Below, piece by piece: positions 1 through 7,300 of a stretch of DNA of 11,951 nucleotides. The stretch spans positions 1 to 11,951 of the forward strand of contig JACRKM010000152.1 in assembly GCA_016219765.1 (NCBI GenBank), in the 5' to 3' direction. Every line of letters begins with the position of its first letter. Within the stretch, counting starts at the first letter, position 1. The notes beneath the pieces were generated by a model. That model searched no databases. It had not been told where the DNA came from and worked only from the letters and a program-made list of their open reading frames with translations. The stretch is from Candidatus Woesearchaeota archaeon (lineage in GTDB: Archaea; Nanobdellota; Nanobdellia; Woesearchaeales; UBA11576). The translations under genes were made by a program, and so were the position numbers.

Positions 1-241
1 ACCCGTCAGGTATATTTCGTGGGTGACCTCGCAGCAGCGAGCGTCGCCCGATCTTGCCAGCGTAGATTTACGCTGAAGGATGTCTGGCGGCGCAGGAATG
101 ATTATTCACAAAAAGCATGACTGCACCACGCAAATCACAACGGAAGATGACGAGTATCGTGACGGTGCTGTGAGTATAAGAGCTAAACAAATACACCTCA
201 TTTTTAAACCAGCACACAATCTTTTTAAATGCGCTAAAATT
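1..241. other. Left-edge stretch with no convincing gene
   Basis: No gene can be supported here. The plus frame beginning at base 1 is open for 39 codons from the edge to TGA at 118-120 and could be the tail of an upstream protein, but I do not recognise its residues. A perfect 7-bp hairpin lies at 58-64/69-75 (CAGCGTA, loop GATT, TACGCTG). A small plus-strand reading frame at 80-262 has no family resemblance, no visible ribosome binding site, and runs into the hairpin repeat, so I do not call it. From about 165 the sequence becomes AT-rich and holds the TATA-like boxes noted separately. Confidence 0.4.
222..230 (+). promoter_or_regulatory. TATA-like box upstream of repeat copy 1 and ileS
   Basis: TTTTTAAAT is a good archaeal TATA-box match in an AT-rich patch; a similar TTTTTAAA lies at 201-208. 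Initiation about 25 bases downstream would fall near 250, inside the first hairpin of the repeat element, and give ileS a leader of about 210 bases that includes most of that element. I see no better box closer to ileS. The link to ileS is inference from position. Confidence 0.4.
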
Positions 242-366
242 CCACCAGTCTGGGACTGGTGAAATTCGCTGAGTCAAAAGCTCGCTCTTTGTAATGCGAG
301 CGACCCGAGCCCCGCAGGGCGAGCATGCCACTGGTTTCTGACCGGTGGTGGTCGCGAGCTTTTGAC
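242..366. repeat. Multi-hairpin intergenic element, copy 1
   Basis: A 125-base structured element that shares an ordered set of blocks with 8719-8889. Hairpin A is CACCAGTC (243-250), loop TGG, GACTGGTG (254-261). An outer stem of 13 perfect pairs follows: GTCAAAAGCTCGC (273-285) against GCGAGCTTTTGAC (354-366). Inside it are a block GCGAGCGACCCGAGC (296-310), a small hairpin GCCC/GGGC (309-312/317-320), GCATGCC, and hairpin B, CCACTGGT (328-335) against ACCGGTGG (341-348), with one G-T pair. Both copies are intergenic. There are no flanking target-site duplications that I can see and no protein in it. It could be a REP- or MITE-like repeat or a structured RNA; the copy beside an unrelated gene favours a repeat family. 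Confidence 0.75.
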
Positions 367-436
367 GAGTGCCTTGCCGAATGATCACAAAAGAACCAAT
401 AGCCAGCCAAGAAAAAGCGTTCCCATAGAAATGGCC

Positions 437-480
437 TGTGGAGTAAAATTGTGGAGTAAAATGAAAGGTAAAATGAAAGA
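437..480 (+). repeat. Nested short tandem repeats over the ileS start
   Basis: The 13-base unit TGTGGAGTAAAAT occurs twice back to back (437-449, 450-462). It is followed without a gap by a 12-base unit, TAAAATGAAAGG (457-468) then TAAAATGAAAGA (469-480), overlapping the first array by six bases. The result duplicates the ribosome binding site and start codon: GGAG-TAAA-ATG at 453-463 and AAGG-TAAA-ATG at 465-475. The 12-base unit keeps frame (four codons) and the 13-base unit does not. Confidence 0.8.
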
Positions 481-3400
481 AGACCAGCAGCCTCAAAATT
501 CCGCATCAGCAATCCAATCTTATAATTTTAAAGATGTAGAAGAGGGCGTATTGGCGTTCTGGAAGAAAAAAAACACGTACCATAAGATTAAGAAAAAGAA
601 TTCTAAGCGGCCAAAATTTTATTTTATACAAGGGCCGCCCTACACGAGCGGCCGCCTTCACATGGGCCATGCGTGGAATAATTCTCTCAAAGACATGGTC
701 CTCCGCTACAAGCGCATGAAGCATTTTGATGTGTTTGATCGTGCAGCATACGACATGCACGGCCTGCCGACCGAGCACAAGGTTCAGGAACTCTACAAGA
801 TCCCTACAAAGGAGGACATAGTCAAGTTTGGAGTGGAGCGCTTCATTCGTGAATGCGAGAAGTGGTCGACCGAAAAGGCAGCAATCATGAGCGATGATTT
901 GTGGCGTCTTGGCGTCTGGATGGATTTTGAGAATCCCTGCTTTCCCATTACGAATGAGTTTATGGAAAGTGAGTGGTGGCTGATCAAGCAGGCTCACAAG
1001 AAGGGGCGCTTGTATGAAGGAAAGAAGACGATCAGCTGGTGCGCATCATGCCAAACGGCGCTGGCGAAGCACGAGTGCGAGTACCAAAATGTTGTCGATA
1101 ATTCTATTTTTGTCAAGTTTAAGGTGAAGCACAAAAAAAATGAATACTTGGTGATCTGGACAACTACTCCCTGGACGATCACGTTCAACCTCGCGATCAT
1201 GGTGAATCCCGAACTTGAGTATGTTCGCGCAAAGGTCGGCGATGAGATCTGGATTGTTGCAAAAGCCCTTGCAGGCCCGCTGATCAGCGCTGTAGCGAAT
1301 AAGGAATATTCGATTGTTGACGAAGTGAAAGGTTCTGAACTTGAAGGGCTTGAGTACGAGCATCCATGGCATAAGGAAGTGCGCCATTATGCGGAACTGA
1401 AAGCAAAACATCCCAAAGTGCATACGGTGGTGCTCTCAGAAGAATACGTCACGTTGAGTGCTGGTTCAGGTCTTGTCCATTGCGCTCCTGGCTGTGGCCC
1501 AGAGGATTATGAGGTAGGCCATCGCAACAAGATCCCTCCCTTCAACACGATTGGAGAAGACGGCATGTTTCCCGACGAGATGGGGCCATTCGCCGGCGTT
1601 GTTGCGAAGAAGGATGATAAGAAGTTTGTCGACGCCCTTGCAGAAAAAGGCGTTCTGATAGCTTCGACGAAGGTCGAACACGATTACGCGCATTGCTGGC
1701 GCTGCAAGAATCCTGTCGTGTTTCGCACAACCCCACAGTGGTTTTTCAAGGTCGAAGACCTCAAGGTCGAGATGATGCAGTCAAATGAAGAGATCCACTG
1801 GGTACCGCTTGCCGGCAAACACGGATTTCGCGCCTGGCTTGACAACCTGCGTGACAATTCGATCACAAAGCAGCGTTTTTGGGGAACGCCGCTGCCGATC
1901 TGGCGTTGCGACACATGCCAAAAATATGATGTGGTGGGCTCAGCAGATGAGCTTGCATCAAAAGCAGGACGCGCCCCGGAAAACTTGCACAAGCCATGGA
2001 TCGATGGCGTAGAGTATTCGTGCGAGTGCGGCGGATTGCGGCGCCGGATTCCTGATGTTCTCGACGTGTGGATCGATGCTGGAACTCTTTCGTGGAGCAT
2101 TCTCGATTACCCAAAACGCCGCGACCTGTTCGAGAAGCTCTTCCCTGCAGATTTCATCACCGAGGCAAAAGAGCAGATAAGAGGATGGTTCAACCTCTTG
2201 ATGGTCGCGTCATATCTTGCATTTGGCAAGCCCTGCTTTAAGGCAGTGTACATGCATGGCATGTTGACAGACGTAGAAGGGGAGAAGATGTCAAAGTCAC
2301 TCGGCAACGTCATCTCTCCTTACGAGCTCATCGACAAGCACGGTGCTGATACGCTGCGATTGTACATGTTAGAAACAACGGCGGGTGAAGATATTCGGTT
2401 CAGCTGGGATGAAGCTAAACTGCGCCACCGGAATCTCGGCGTTCTCTGGAACGTGCACAAATATCTCATTGATTACTATCGCCAGAATAGGTTTGCCCTT
2501 GATGATGAACGAAAAGGTGCTGTGCTGCTTGATCTTGAGGAGGGATACATGCGTTCCAAAACCGCATCGACTCTCAAAGAAGTTTCTGCATTATTTGAAA
2601 ATTATCAGCTTGATCTGATTCCTCCAAAAATCACTGAGTTATTTCTGGAGCTTTCTCGCACGTACATCCAACTCACGCGAGACAAGACACTCTCCGAAGA
2701 TGCTGGTGAGAAGGAAGCAGTGTTTTGGACCATGTATGATAGTCTGCTTGTGTCGTTGAAGTTATTATCGCCTGTTGCGCCCTTCATCACCGAAGCGATC
2801 TATCAGAATATGCGAGAGGAATTTAGCCTCAAGACTGAAAGCATTCACCAGTTTGAATGGCCTGAAGTCGACGAGCCGGCGATTGATGCTGAACTTGAGC
2901 GAAAATTCGACGTCGCCAAGAATATCATTCAATCGGTCTTGTTCGCGCGTGAGAAGGCGAAGTTGAGTGTGCGCTGGCCGGTCAAGGAAGTCGTTATTGC
3001 ATCAAAGGATGCGCAGCTGCGCAAGGCCGTGCTCGATCTTTCTGATCTGATCAAGACGCAGACAAACGTAAAAGAATTCGTGCTGCTGGAAGAGTTTGAA
3101 AAAGTGAAGCAGACCGTGAAAGCAGATTATGGAAAGATCGGTCCTGCATTCGGCGAAGATTCTCCTAAAGTGATTACGCAGATAGCTCTGCATTCGACTG
3201 AAAGCATTCTTGGGCGCATCGAGAAGGAAGGCAAGTTTCCGCTAGTGTGTGATGGGAAGGTATTTGAGCTCGGGCGGGAGCATTTGATCATCAAACACGA
3301 AGTTCCTGAGATGTATGTTGAAGCGGAGTTCAAGGGAGGTTTCATCTATCTTGATAAGACACGAAGCCATGAGCTTGATGCAGAAGGATACGCCCGCGAG

Positions 3401-3655
3401 ATCATGCGGCGCGTGCAGGCATTGCGCAAAGAGGCCGGGCTGCAGAAAGCGGACCGTATAGATCTCATCGTCAGGACCGATGGAGAACTGAAGGGAATGC
3501 TTGCATCGTGGTCCAGACCAATCCAGGAGAAAGTAGGAGCTGTTTCGATTAAAATCACCGATGAGGACACGGGAATTGTCTATCAGACATTCAAGCAGGA
3601 GCGCTTCAAGGATAAGGATGTCATGATCATGTTTCAAAAACAGCCGGCTAAGTAA
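461..3655 (+). CDS. ileS: Isoleucyl-tRNA synthetase, archaeal type
   Basis: This class I aminoacyl-tRNA synthetase charges tRNA-Ile with isoleucine in the cytoplasm and edits mischarged valine. Numbering from ATG 461 gives 1064 residues, close to the usual archaeal size of a little over 1000. The HIGH signature is HMGH at 67-70, after PPYTSGRL. The editing (CP1) insert carries WTTTPWT. The KMSKS loop is KMSKS at 609-613. Cysteine pairs that suit zinc binding are C194/C197, C412/C415, C483/C486 and C521/C523. The C-terminal part is the anticodon-binding domain (SVRWPVKEVV) and the archaeal/eukaryotic-type extension with YAREIMRRVQALRKEAGL. The frame is open upstream to a TTG at 362, which lies inside the hairpin repeat and is rejected. 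ATG 431 lacks a ribosome binding site, while ATG 461 has GGAG four bases upstream and ATG 473 has AAGG four bases upstream. Identity is very secure; the exact start is not. Confidence 0.96.
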   Translation: MKGKMKEDQQPQNSASAIQSYNFKDVEEGVLAFWKKKNTYHKIKKKNSKRPKFYFIQGPPYTSGRLHMGHAWNNSLKDMVLRYKRMKHFDVFDRAAYDMHGLPTEHKVQELYKIPTKEDIVKFGVERFIRECEKWSTEKAAIMSDDLWRLGVWMDFENPCFPITNEFMESEWWLIKQAHKKGRLYEGKKTISWCASCQTALAKHECEYQNVVDNSIFVKFKVKHKKNEYLVIWTTTPWTITFNLAIMVNPELEYVRAKVGDEIWIVAKALAGPLISAVANKEYSIVDEVKGSELEGLEYEHPWHKEVRHYAELKAKHPKVHTVVLSEEYVTLSAGSGLVHCAPGCGPEDYEVGHRNKIPPFNTIGEDGMFPDEMGPFAGVVAKKDDKKFVDALAEKGVLIASTKVEHDYAHCWRCKNPVVFRTTPQWFFKVEDLKVEMMQSNEEIHWVPLAGKHGFRAWLDNLRDNSITKQRFWGTPLPIWRCDTCQKYDVVGSADELASKAGRAPENLHKPWIDGVEYSCECGGLRRRIPDVLDVWIDAGTLSWSILDYPKRRDLFEKLFPADFITEAKEQIRGWFNLLMVASYLAFGKPCFKAVYMHGMLTDVEGEKMSKSLGNVISPYELIDKHGADTLRLYMLETTAGEDIRFSWDEAKLRHRNLGVLWNVHKYLIDYYRQNRFALDDERKGAVLLDLEEGYMRSKTASTLKEVSALFENYQLDLIPPKITELFLELSRTYIQLTRDKTLSEDAGEKEAVFWTMYDSLLVSLKLLSPVAPFITEAIYQNMREEFSLKTESIHQFEWPEVDEPAIDAELERKFDVAKNIIQSVLFAREKAKLSVRWPVKEVVIASKDAQLRKAVLDLSDLIKTQTNVKEFVLLEEFEKVKQTVKADYGKIGPAFGEDSPKVITQIALHSTESILGRIEKEGKFPLVCDGKVFELGREHLIIKHEVPEMYVEAEFKGGFIYLDKTRSHELDAEGYAREIMRRVQALRKEAGLQKADRIDLIVRTDGELKGMLASWSRPIQEKVGAVSIKITDEDTGIVYQTFKQERFKDKDVMIMFQKQPAK

Positions 3656-3661
3656 TGTAGT

Positions 3662-3900
3662 AAGAGAACGAGCAGTGTAAAGGGCGTTGAAAAGCTCGAC
3701 GAGCACAATCGGCACCGCCGCCTCGCCAAATTCGGTAATGCGCGGCATCTCAGAGCAAGAGGTGGAAGAAGGTATCGCCAAAGGGTCAAAAAGACTGCAG
3801 GAACCGAATAAGATACTATCCGATTTACCGGTATTACACCGTTGTCTACAAGAAGGTGGGTGACACACATTTTGTGATCACCGTGAAACCAAGGTGGTAA
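3662..3900 (+). pseudogene. Decayed DUF4258-like toxin gene
   Basis: No intact frame exists, but three consecutive pieces join into one DUF4258-like protein. Piece 1 (to 3736, the same frame as ileS after its stop) ends ...DEHNRHRRLAKFG. After one extra base (3737), piece 2 (3738-3824) reads MRGISEQEVEEGIAKG then SKRLQEPNKILSD. After one extra base (3825), piece 3 (3826-3900) reads YRYYTVVYKKVGDTHFV then ITVKPRW and stop. Joined, it is about 76-80 residues, normal for the family, with the expected order of a GIS-type helix, an LSDYRYY-type strand and a C-terminal ITVKPRW strand. Piece 1 has no ATG, GTG or TTG in frame after the ileS stop, so the N-terminus is also damaged; the left boundary given is approximate. 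The stop lies 2 bases before the antitoxin ATG, the spacing of a toxin-antitoxin operon. Both extra bases fall in short homopolymers (AA, TTT), so sequencing or assembly error must be excluded. The family call is from memory of its pattern. Confidence 0.7.
3891..3897 (+). promoter_or_regulatory. Ribosome binding site of the antitoxin gene
   Basis: AAGGTGG lies inside the last codons of the decayed toxin frame, about 5-6 bases before ATG 3903. It favours ATG 3903 over the in-frame GTG at 3894, which would overlap it. The site has survived the decay of the toxin gene. Confidence 0.65.
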
Positions 3901-3902
3901 TC

Positions 3903-4232
3903 ATGACAAGATGTCCTGTCTGTGAAAAAGGAACACTCCATACGAAAAAGATCGAAGAGAAACTCTTTGGCGTCTCGCTCGGAGAATTCCCGGCACAGGT
4001 ATGCTCAAGCTGCAAAGAGTCCTTCGCGGATGCTGAGACGACCCAAAAGGTCGAAGCGGCTGCCAAGAAAAAAGGCATATGGGGGCTTGGAGTCAAGACA
4101 AAGATCACAAGGACGGGGAACAGTCTTGCGATCAGGAGCCCAAAGAAGATCGCTGATTTTCTCAAACTTCGGGAGGGAGAAGAAGCATACGTCCATCCTG
4201 AGTCAGGGAAGCTGATCATCGACGCGAAGTGA
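3903..4232 (+). CDS. YgiT-type zinc finger / AbrB-like fusion antitoxin
   Basis: A 109-residue protein with two parts. Residues 1-45 form an MqsA/YgiT-type zinc finger, CPVC (C4, C7) and CSSC (C34, C37), with the usual GEFPAQVCSSCKESF pattern. Residues about 64-109 form an AbrB/SpoVT/MazE-type swapped-hairpin DNA-binding domain, with KITRTGNSLAIRSPKKIA and LREGEEAYVHPESGKLIID. Antitoxins of this kind bind their toxin and repress their own operon; here the zinc finger would be the toxin-facing part and the AbrB domain the operator-binding part, by family knowledge. The partner upstream is the broken DUF4258-like frame, so it may now be an orphan antitoxin or transcription regulator. Start chosen at ATG 3903 from the ribosome binding site. 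It ends with GTGA, whose GTG begins a spurious extension of the next reading frame. No clear separate promoter is seen. Confidence 0.85.
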   Translation: MTRCPVCEKGTLHTKKIEEKLFGVSLGEFPAQVCSSCKESFADAETTQKVEAAAKKKGIWGLGVKTKITRTGNSLAIRSPKKIADFLKLREGEEAYVHPESGKLIIDAK

Positions 4233-4332
4233 TACTTCTGTCTTTTACGATTCCGAGTAAGAACAAACCCCAGATACAAAATCATCAACACTACTCGCCA
4301 CAATTTTGCATCACCCCCCCCAAATTACAAAA

Positions 4333-4341
4333 ATTTAAATA
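4333..4341 (+). promoter_or_regulatory. TATA-like box of the surface-protein gene
   Basis: ATTTAAATA follows an A-rich stretch. Initiation about 26 bases downstream, near 4363, would give a leader of about 28 bases that still contains the ribosome binding site at 4378-4384. This argues that the surface-protein gene has its own promoter, separate from the antitoxin gene. Confidence 0.6.
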
Positions 4342-4377
4342 TCTGTTATGTTTTTATCATCGACTATCGAATAAAAA

Positions 4378-4384
4378 GAGAGGT
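4378..4384 (+). promoter_or_regulatory. Ribosome binding site that selects a TTG start
   Basis: GAGAGGT lies six bases before TTG 4391 and complements the anti-Shine-Dalgarno sequence. There is no ATG in frame between here and the signal peptide, so this site is the main reason for choosing TTG 4391. Confidence 0.65.
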
Positions 4385-4390
4385 TTACCT

Positions 4391-7300
4391 TTGAATTTCC
4401 GTATATTGCTGGCCAAGAAAAACTGGCCAATTCGATTCATACAACTTCTGCTTTTCGTATCATTCCTCACTCCGGTCTCCGCTGCCATCTTTGGTGCAAC
4501 CACGTCGAACACTGTCACCCTCCTTGGCGGACAGTTTATCAATTTCTCTACAGGGCTAACAGGTCCTGATACAGGAGATATGAAGTGGGATAATCGTTCT
4601 GGTATTCAGCTCGCATTTTCAACATCAACCACTAACGGTTTCTTCAATGCGACAGGGGGAGGAGTAGAAGGTCTCGGGCCAAACGTCGATATTAACACCA
4701 CCTATAAAGTTCCAAGTATTAATGATACGACCCCTTTTGGAAATACTTTTTATCATGCTTCCACGTTCCCTTTCTTCCAGTCAGGTGATGGTGTTGCCGT
4801 CAGAACATCGAATGGAACCTACGCAGCCGTTATCGCGCGGAATATCACGACCGTTAACAGTGTCGTTGTCAGCATCACGATCGACTACCGGTACAACATC
4901 AATGGATCAAACCTTTTTGCCGATGCTCCTACTACTGGCTGCGCCGTACACTCGACTGAATCCAGCTGTTTTAATGCTTCGCAGAATGGCGCCTCCTGTT
5001 ATTGGGATTTCTGGCTCCAAACCTGTAAACAGATGGATCTGTTTGCCGGATTTGGAAGCAGCATCATTGCAAAGCCCATCGTTGACTGCCCGAAATTCGA
5101 TGACAATCCGCGATGCACCAATATCACGACAATGTGCCAGTATTCTGGTGGACTGTGCGATCCAAAACCAGGCTTCAATTGGAACACAGGTATCAACTGC
5201 AGCCACTTCAATGAGTCTTCGCTTTGCAATAATCAACCGCACACGTCTCCACTCTGTACATGGAATGTAACGGGTGTAATGTGTTTGCCGAACACGACTA
5301 AGCTGCAGAGTGATCTTCCCACACCCCAGTTCTCATTCTGTGATGGTGCGTCGACGCAAGCGCAGTGTACTAACCTGACGACTCTTTATTATATGCCTTG
5401 TGAATGGGAAAGCGCGAAATCAAGATGTTCTGTTGTAAATAGCGCGATTTATGGAGGCGGTATGGGAGGCGATATCTTCGACATCAACACTCAGGTATCG
5501 TGCCAAGCGGCAGGCGGCACGTGGAAATCAGATACGTATTCTTACACTAATGAGTACGGGCAGACCAAGACAGATTCGTATGACTGGTGTGAGTTTGCTT
5601 TTGGGAATTTCGGAAAAGAAACATGTAATGATTCTTGCTGGGCGTGTGAGCAGAACGGAAATGATGCTTGGCCAACCTTGGCCGCGGCACAATCAGCGTG
5701 CAGCACTTCAGCGGTAGGTTACTGTAAGTTTTTTGCAGATAGCTATGCGCCAAACACTTTTGGTTATTGCGATCCAGACATGGGAGTGTCATTTGGCGGA
5801 TTTAAGGATTGCTCAACTAACTGCTTTGGCTGCTTCAAGAATCAGACGTGCGCAGCGAGTGCAAATAATTGTACCTGGTTGCCAGATCCGTTCCAGTCAA
5901 ATACCGACGGTGTTGGAAGCTTTAACGCGTCTGAAGACGGTGTTTGTATGTCTTCTACATTGGCCAACAAGACAAACTGCGCCACGAACTGCTTTGCGTG
6001 TGTTTCAAACGCGACATGCGATGCGTCGGCCGCGAACGGCAGCCAATGCACTTGGAACACGAACTTTAATTACTGCAGTCCCAACGGGACGGTAGAAGTC
6101 TGCTTTTTGCCAGGAGATGAAGATAATGACGGTTCTTATGACTGTGCTGACACTGATTGTGAACAGGATATGGCGTGCGGGTTTGGATTTGAAGGCGGCG
6201 GTTTTTCCGCAGCAGGTTTGGGTGCGATCGATTCCTACCTGTGCACAAAACACGATAATAATCTGACCGAGTGCAATGCACAAAATGGCACGGGTTTCCC
6301 TCTGAACACGACATCGGTTTGCTTCTATCATCCAAATCCTGCCCAATTTGCAAGCTTTCCAACAGTAGGCTGGTGTGATCCAATATCTGATAAGAATGCC
6401 CAGGGAGACATGAATTTTGATGCGCCTCCAACGATTTTAGGCTTTGATGATTCTGGTGATGTCAACGATCCTTGGCTTGACGTCGTCGGCTTTGGCATCC
6501 ACGATTCTTCCGAGACGCTGGACGTTGGCATTGCTGTAAAAAACATGACTAATTTGGTCGGCTGCAACAAAGTGTACGCGAACAGCCAGAACAGGTCAGG
6601 CAAGTATTACCGTTACATTGATGTGGATGGCAACACAACTAATAATTGCGCTTCAGAATTCAACGCTTCACTTACCGGATTTGAATACAAATTCGTCCAT
6701 GAACAAAATGCGAGTAATCATTCTAATCAACTCTATTATAATGAAACTATAAATGATAAGAAATTCGCTTACAAGTGCTCTTCAGGCACGTGGGTTCCGT
6801 TCGCAGCCCAGTTGAACAGCCCGGTCGACGGTTGCTTTGCCCCTCCGGGCGCTATTCAAGAAGGGATTGGTGGCGTTGACATTCTTGTTATAAAGAAGAA
6901 CGACCTTGGAAATCCGAAAGTTCCACTGCGTATTTATGTCCTGACCGTGAATGGCACCAACGCCTCAATTGATTCAGCCGGGCCCTCATATTACACTCCG
7001 GGCTCAATTGATGCAAAATTCGAGGATTGCTCAGCAACAGGGACAGACAATGATGGCGATGGCCTTGATGCAGAACAAGATCCTGACTGCCAGAAATTCC
7101 TCAAATTAGGATATGTCCAATTCGAGCAAGGCCCTCAGTGCGCTGATGGAAAAGACAACGACGGAAATGGTTACACTGATTGCGCTGACTTTAGCTGCAA
7201 GTATGATCCATTCGCCTGCACACAAGGGCTTACTTGTGATTCCACAGATAAGACTTCGCCGCAGATCAAATGGCAGAGTGTAGATGTGTTGCCTGATTAT

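Noticed and set aside
242..366. T-box riboswitch upstream of ileS
   Set aside because: T-boxes are bacterial; no T-box consensus or specifier loop is visible, and the element recurs away from any synthetase gene.
362..460. Longer ileS start at TTG 362, or ATG 431
   Set aside because: TTG 362 lies inside the outer stem of the repeat element and the added residues do not look like a synthetase N-terminus. ATG 431 has no ribosome binding site.
68..512. Long minus-strand and small plus-strand reading frames across the left region
   Set aside because: They cross the hairpin repeat, have no family resemblance and overlap ileS or its leader.
3685..3706. Third copy of the repeat (TTGAAAAGCTCG resembles GTCAAAAGCTCGC)
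   Set aside because: Only about ten bases match, no partner arm or hairpin A/B is nearby, and the bases are explained by the toxin fragment.
3242..3870. Minus-strand reading frame of about 200 codons opposite the ileS end and the decayed toxin
   Set aside because: It is a shadow of ileS codon bias; the plus-strand fragments give a recognisable protein and this frame does not.
4229..4390. Surface protein starting at GTG 4229, overlapping the antitoxin stop
   Set aside because: The 54 extra codons cover a TATA-like box and a ribosome binding site and would bury the signal peptide.
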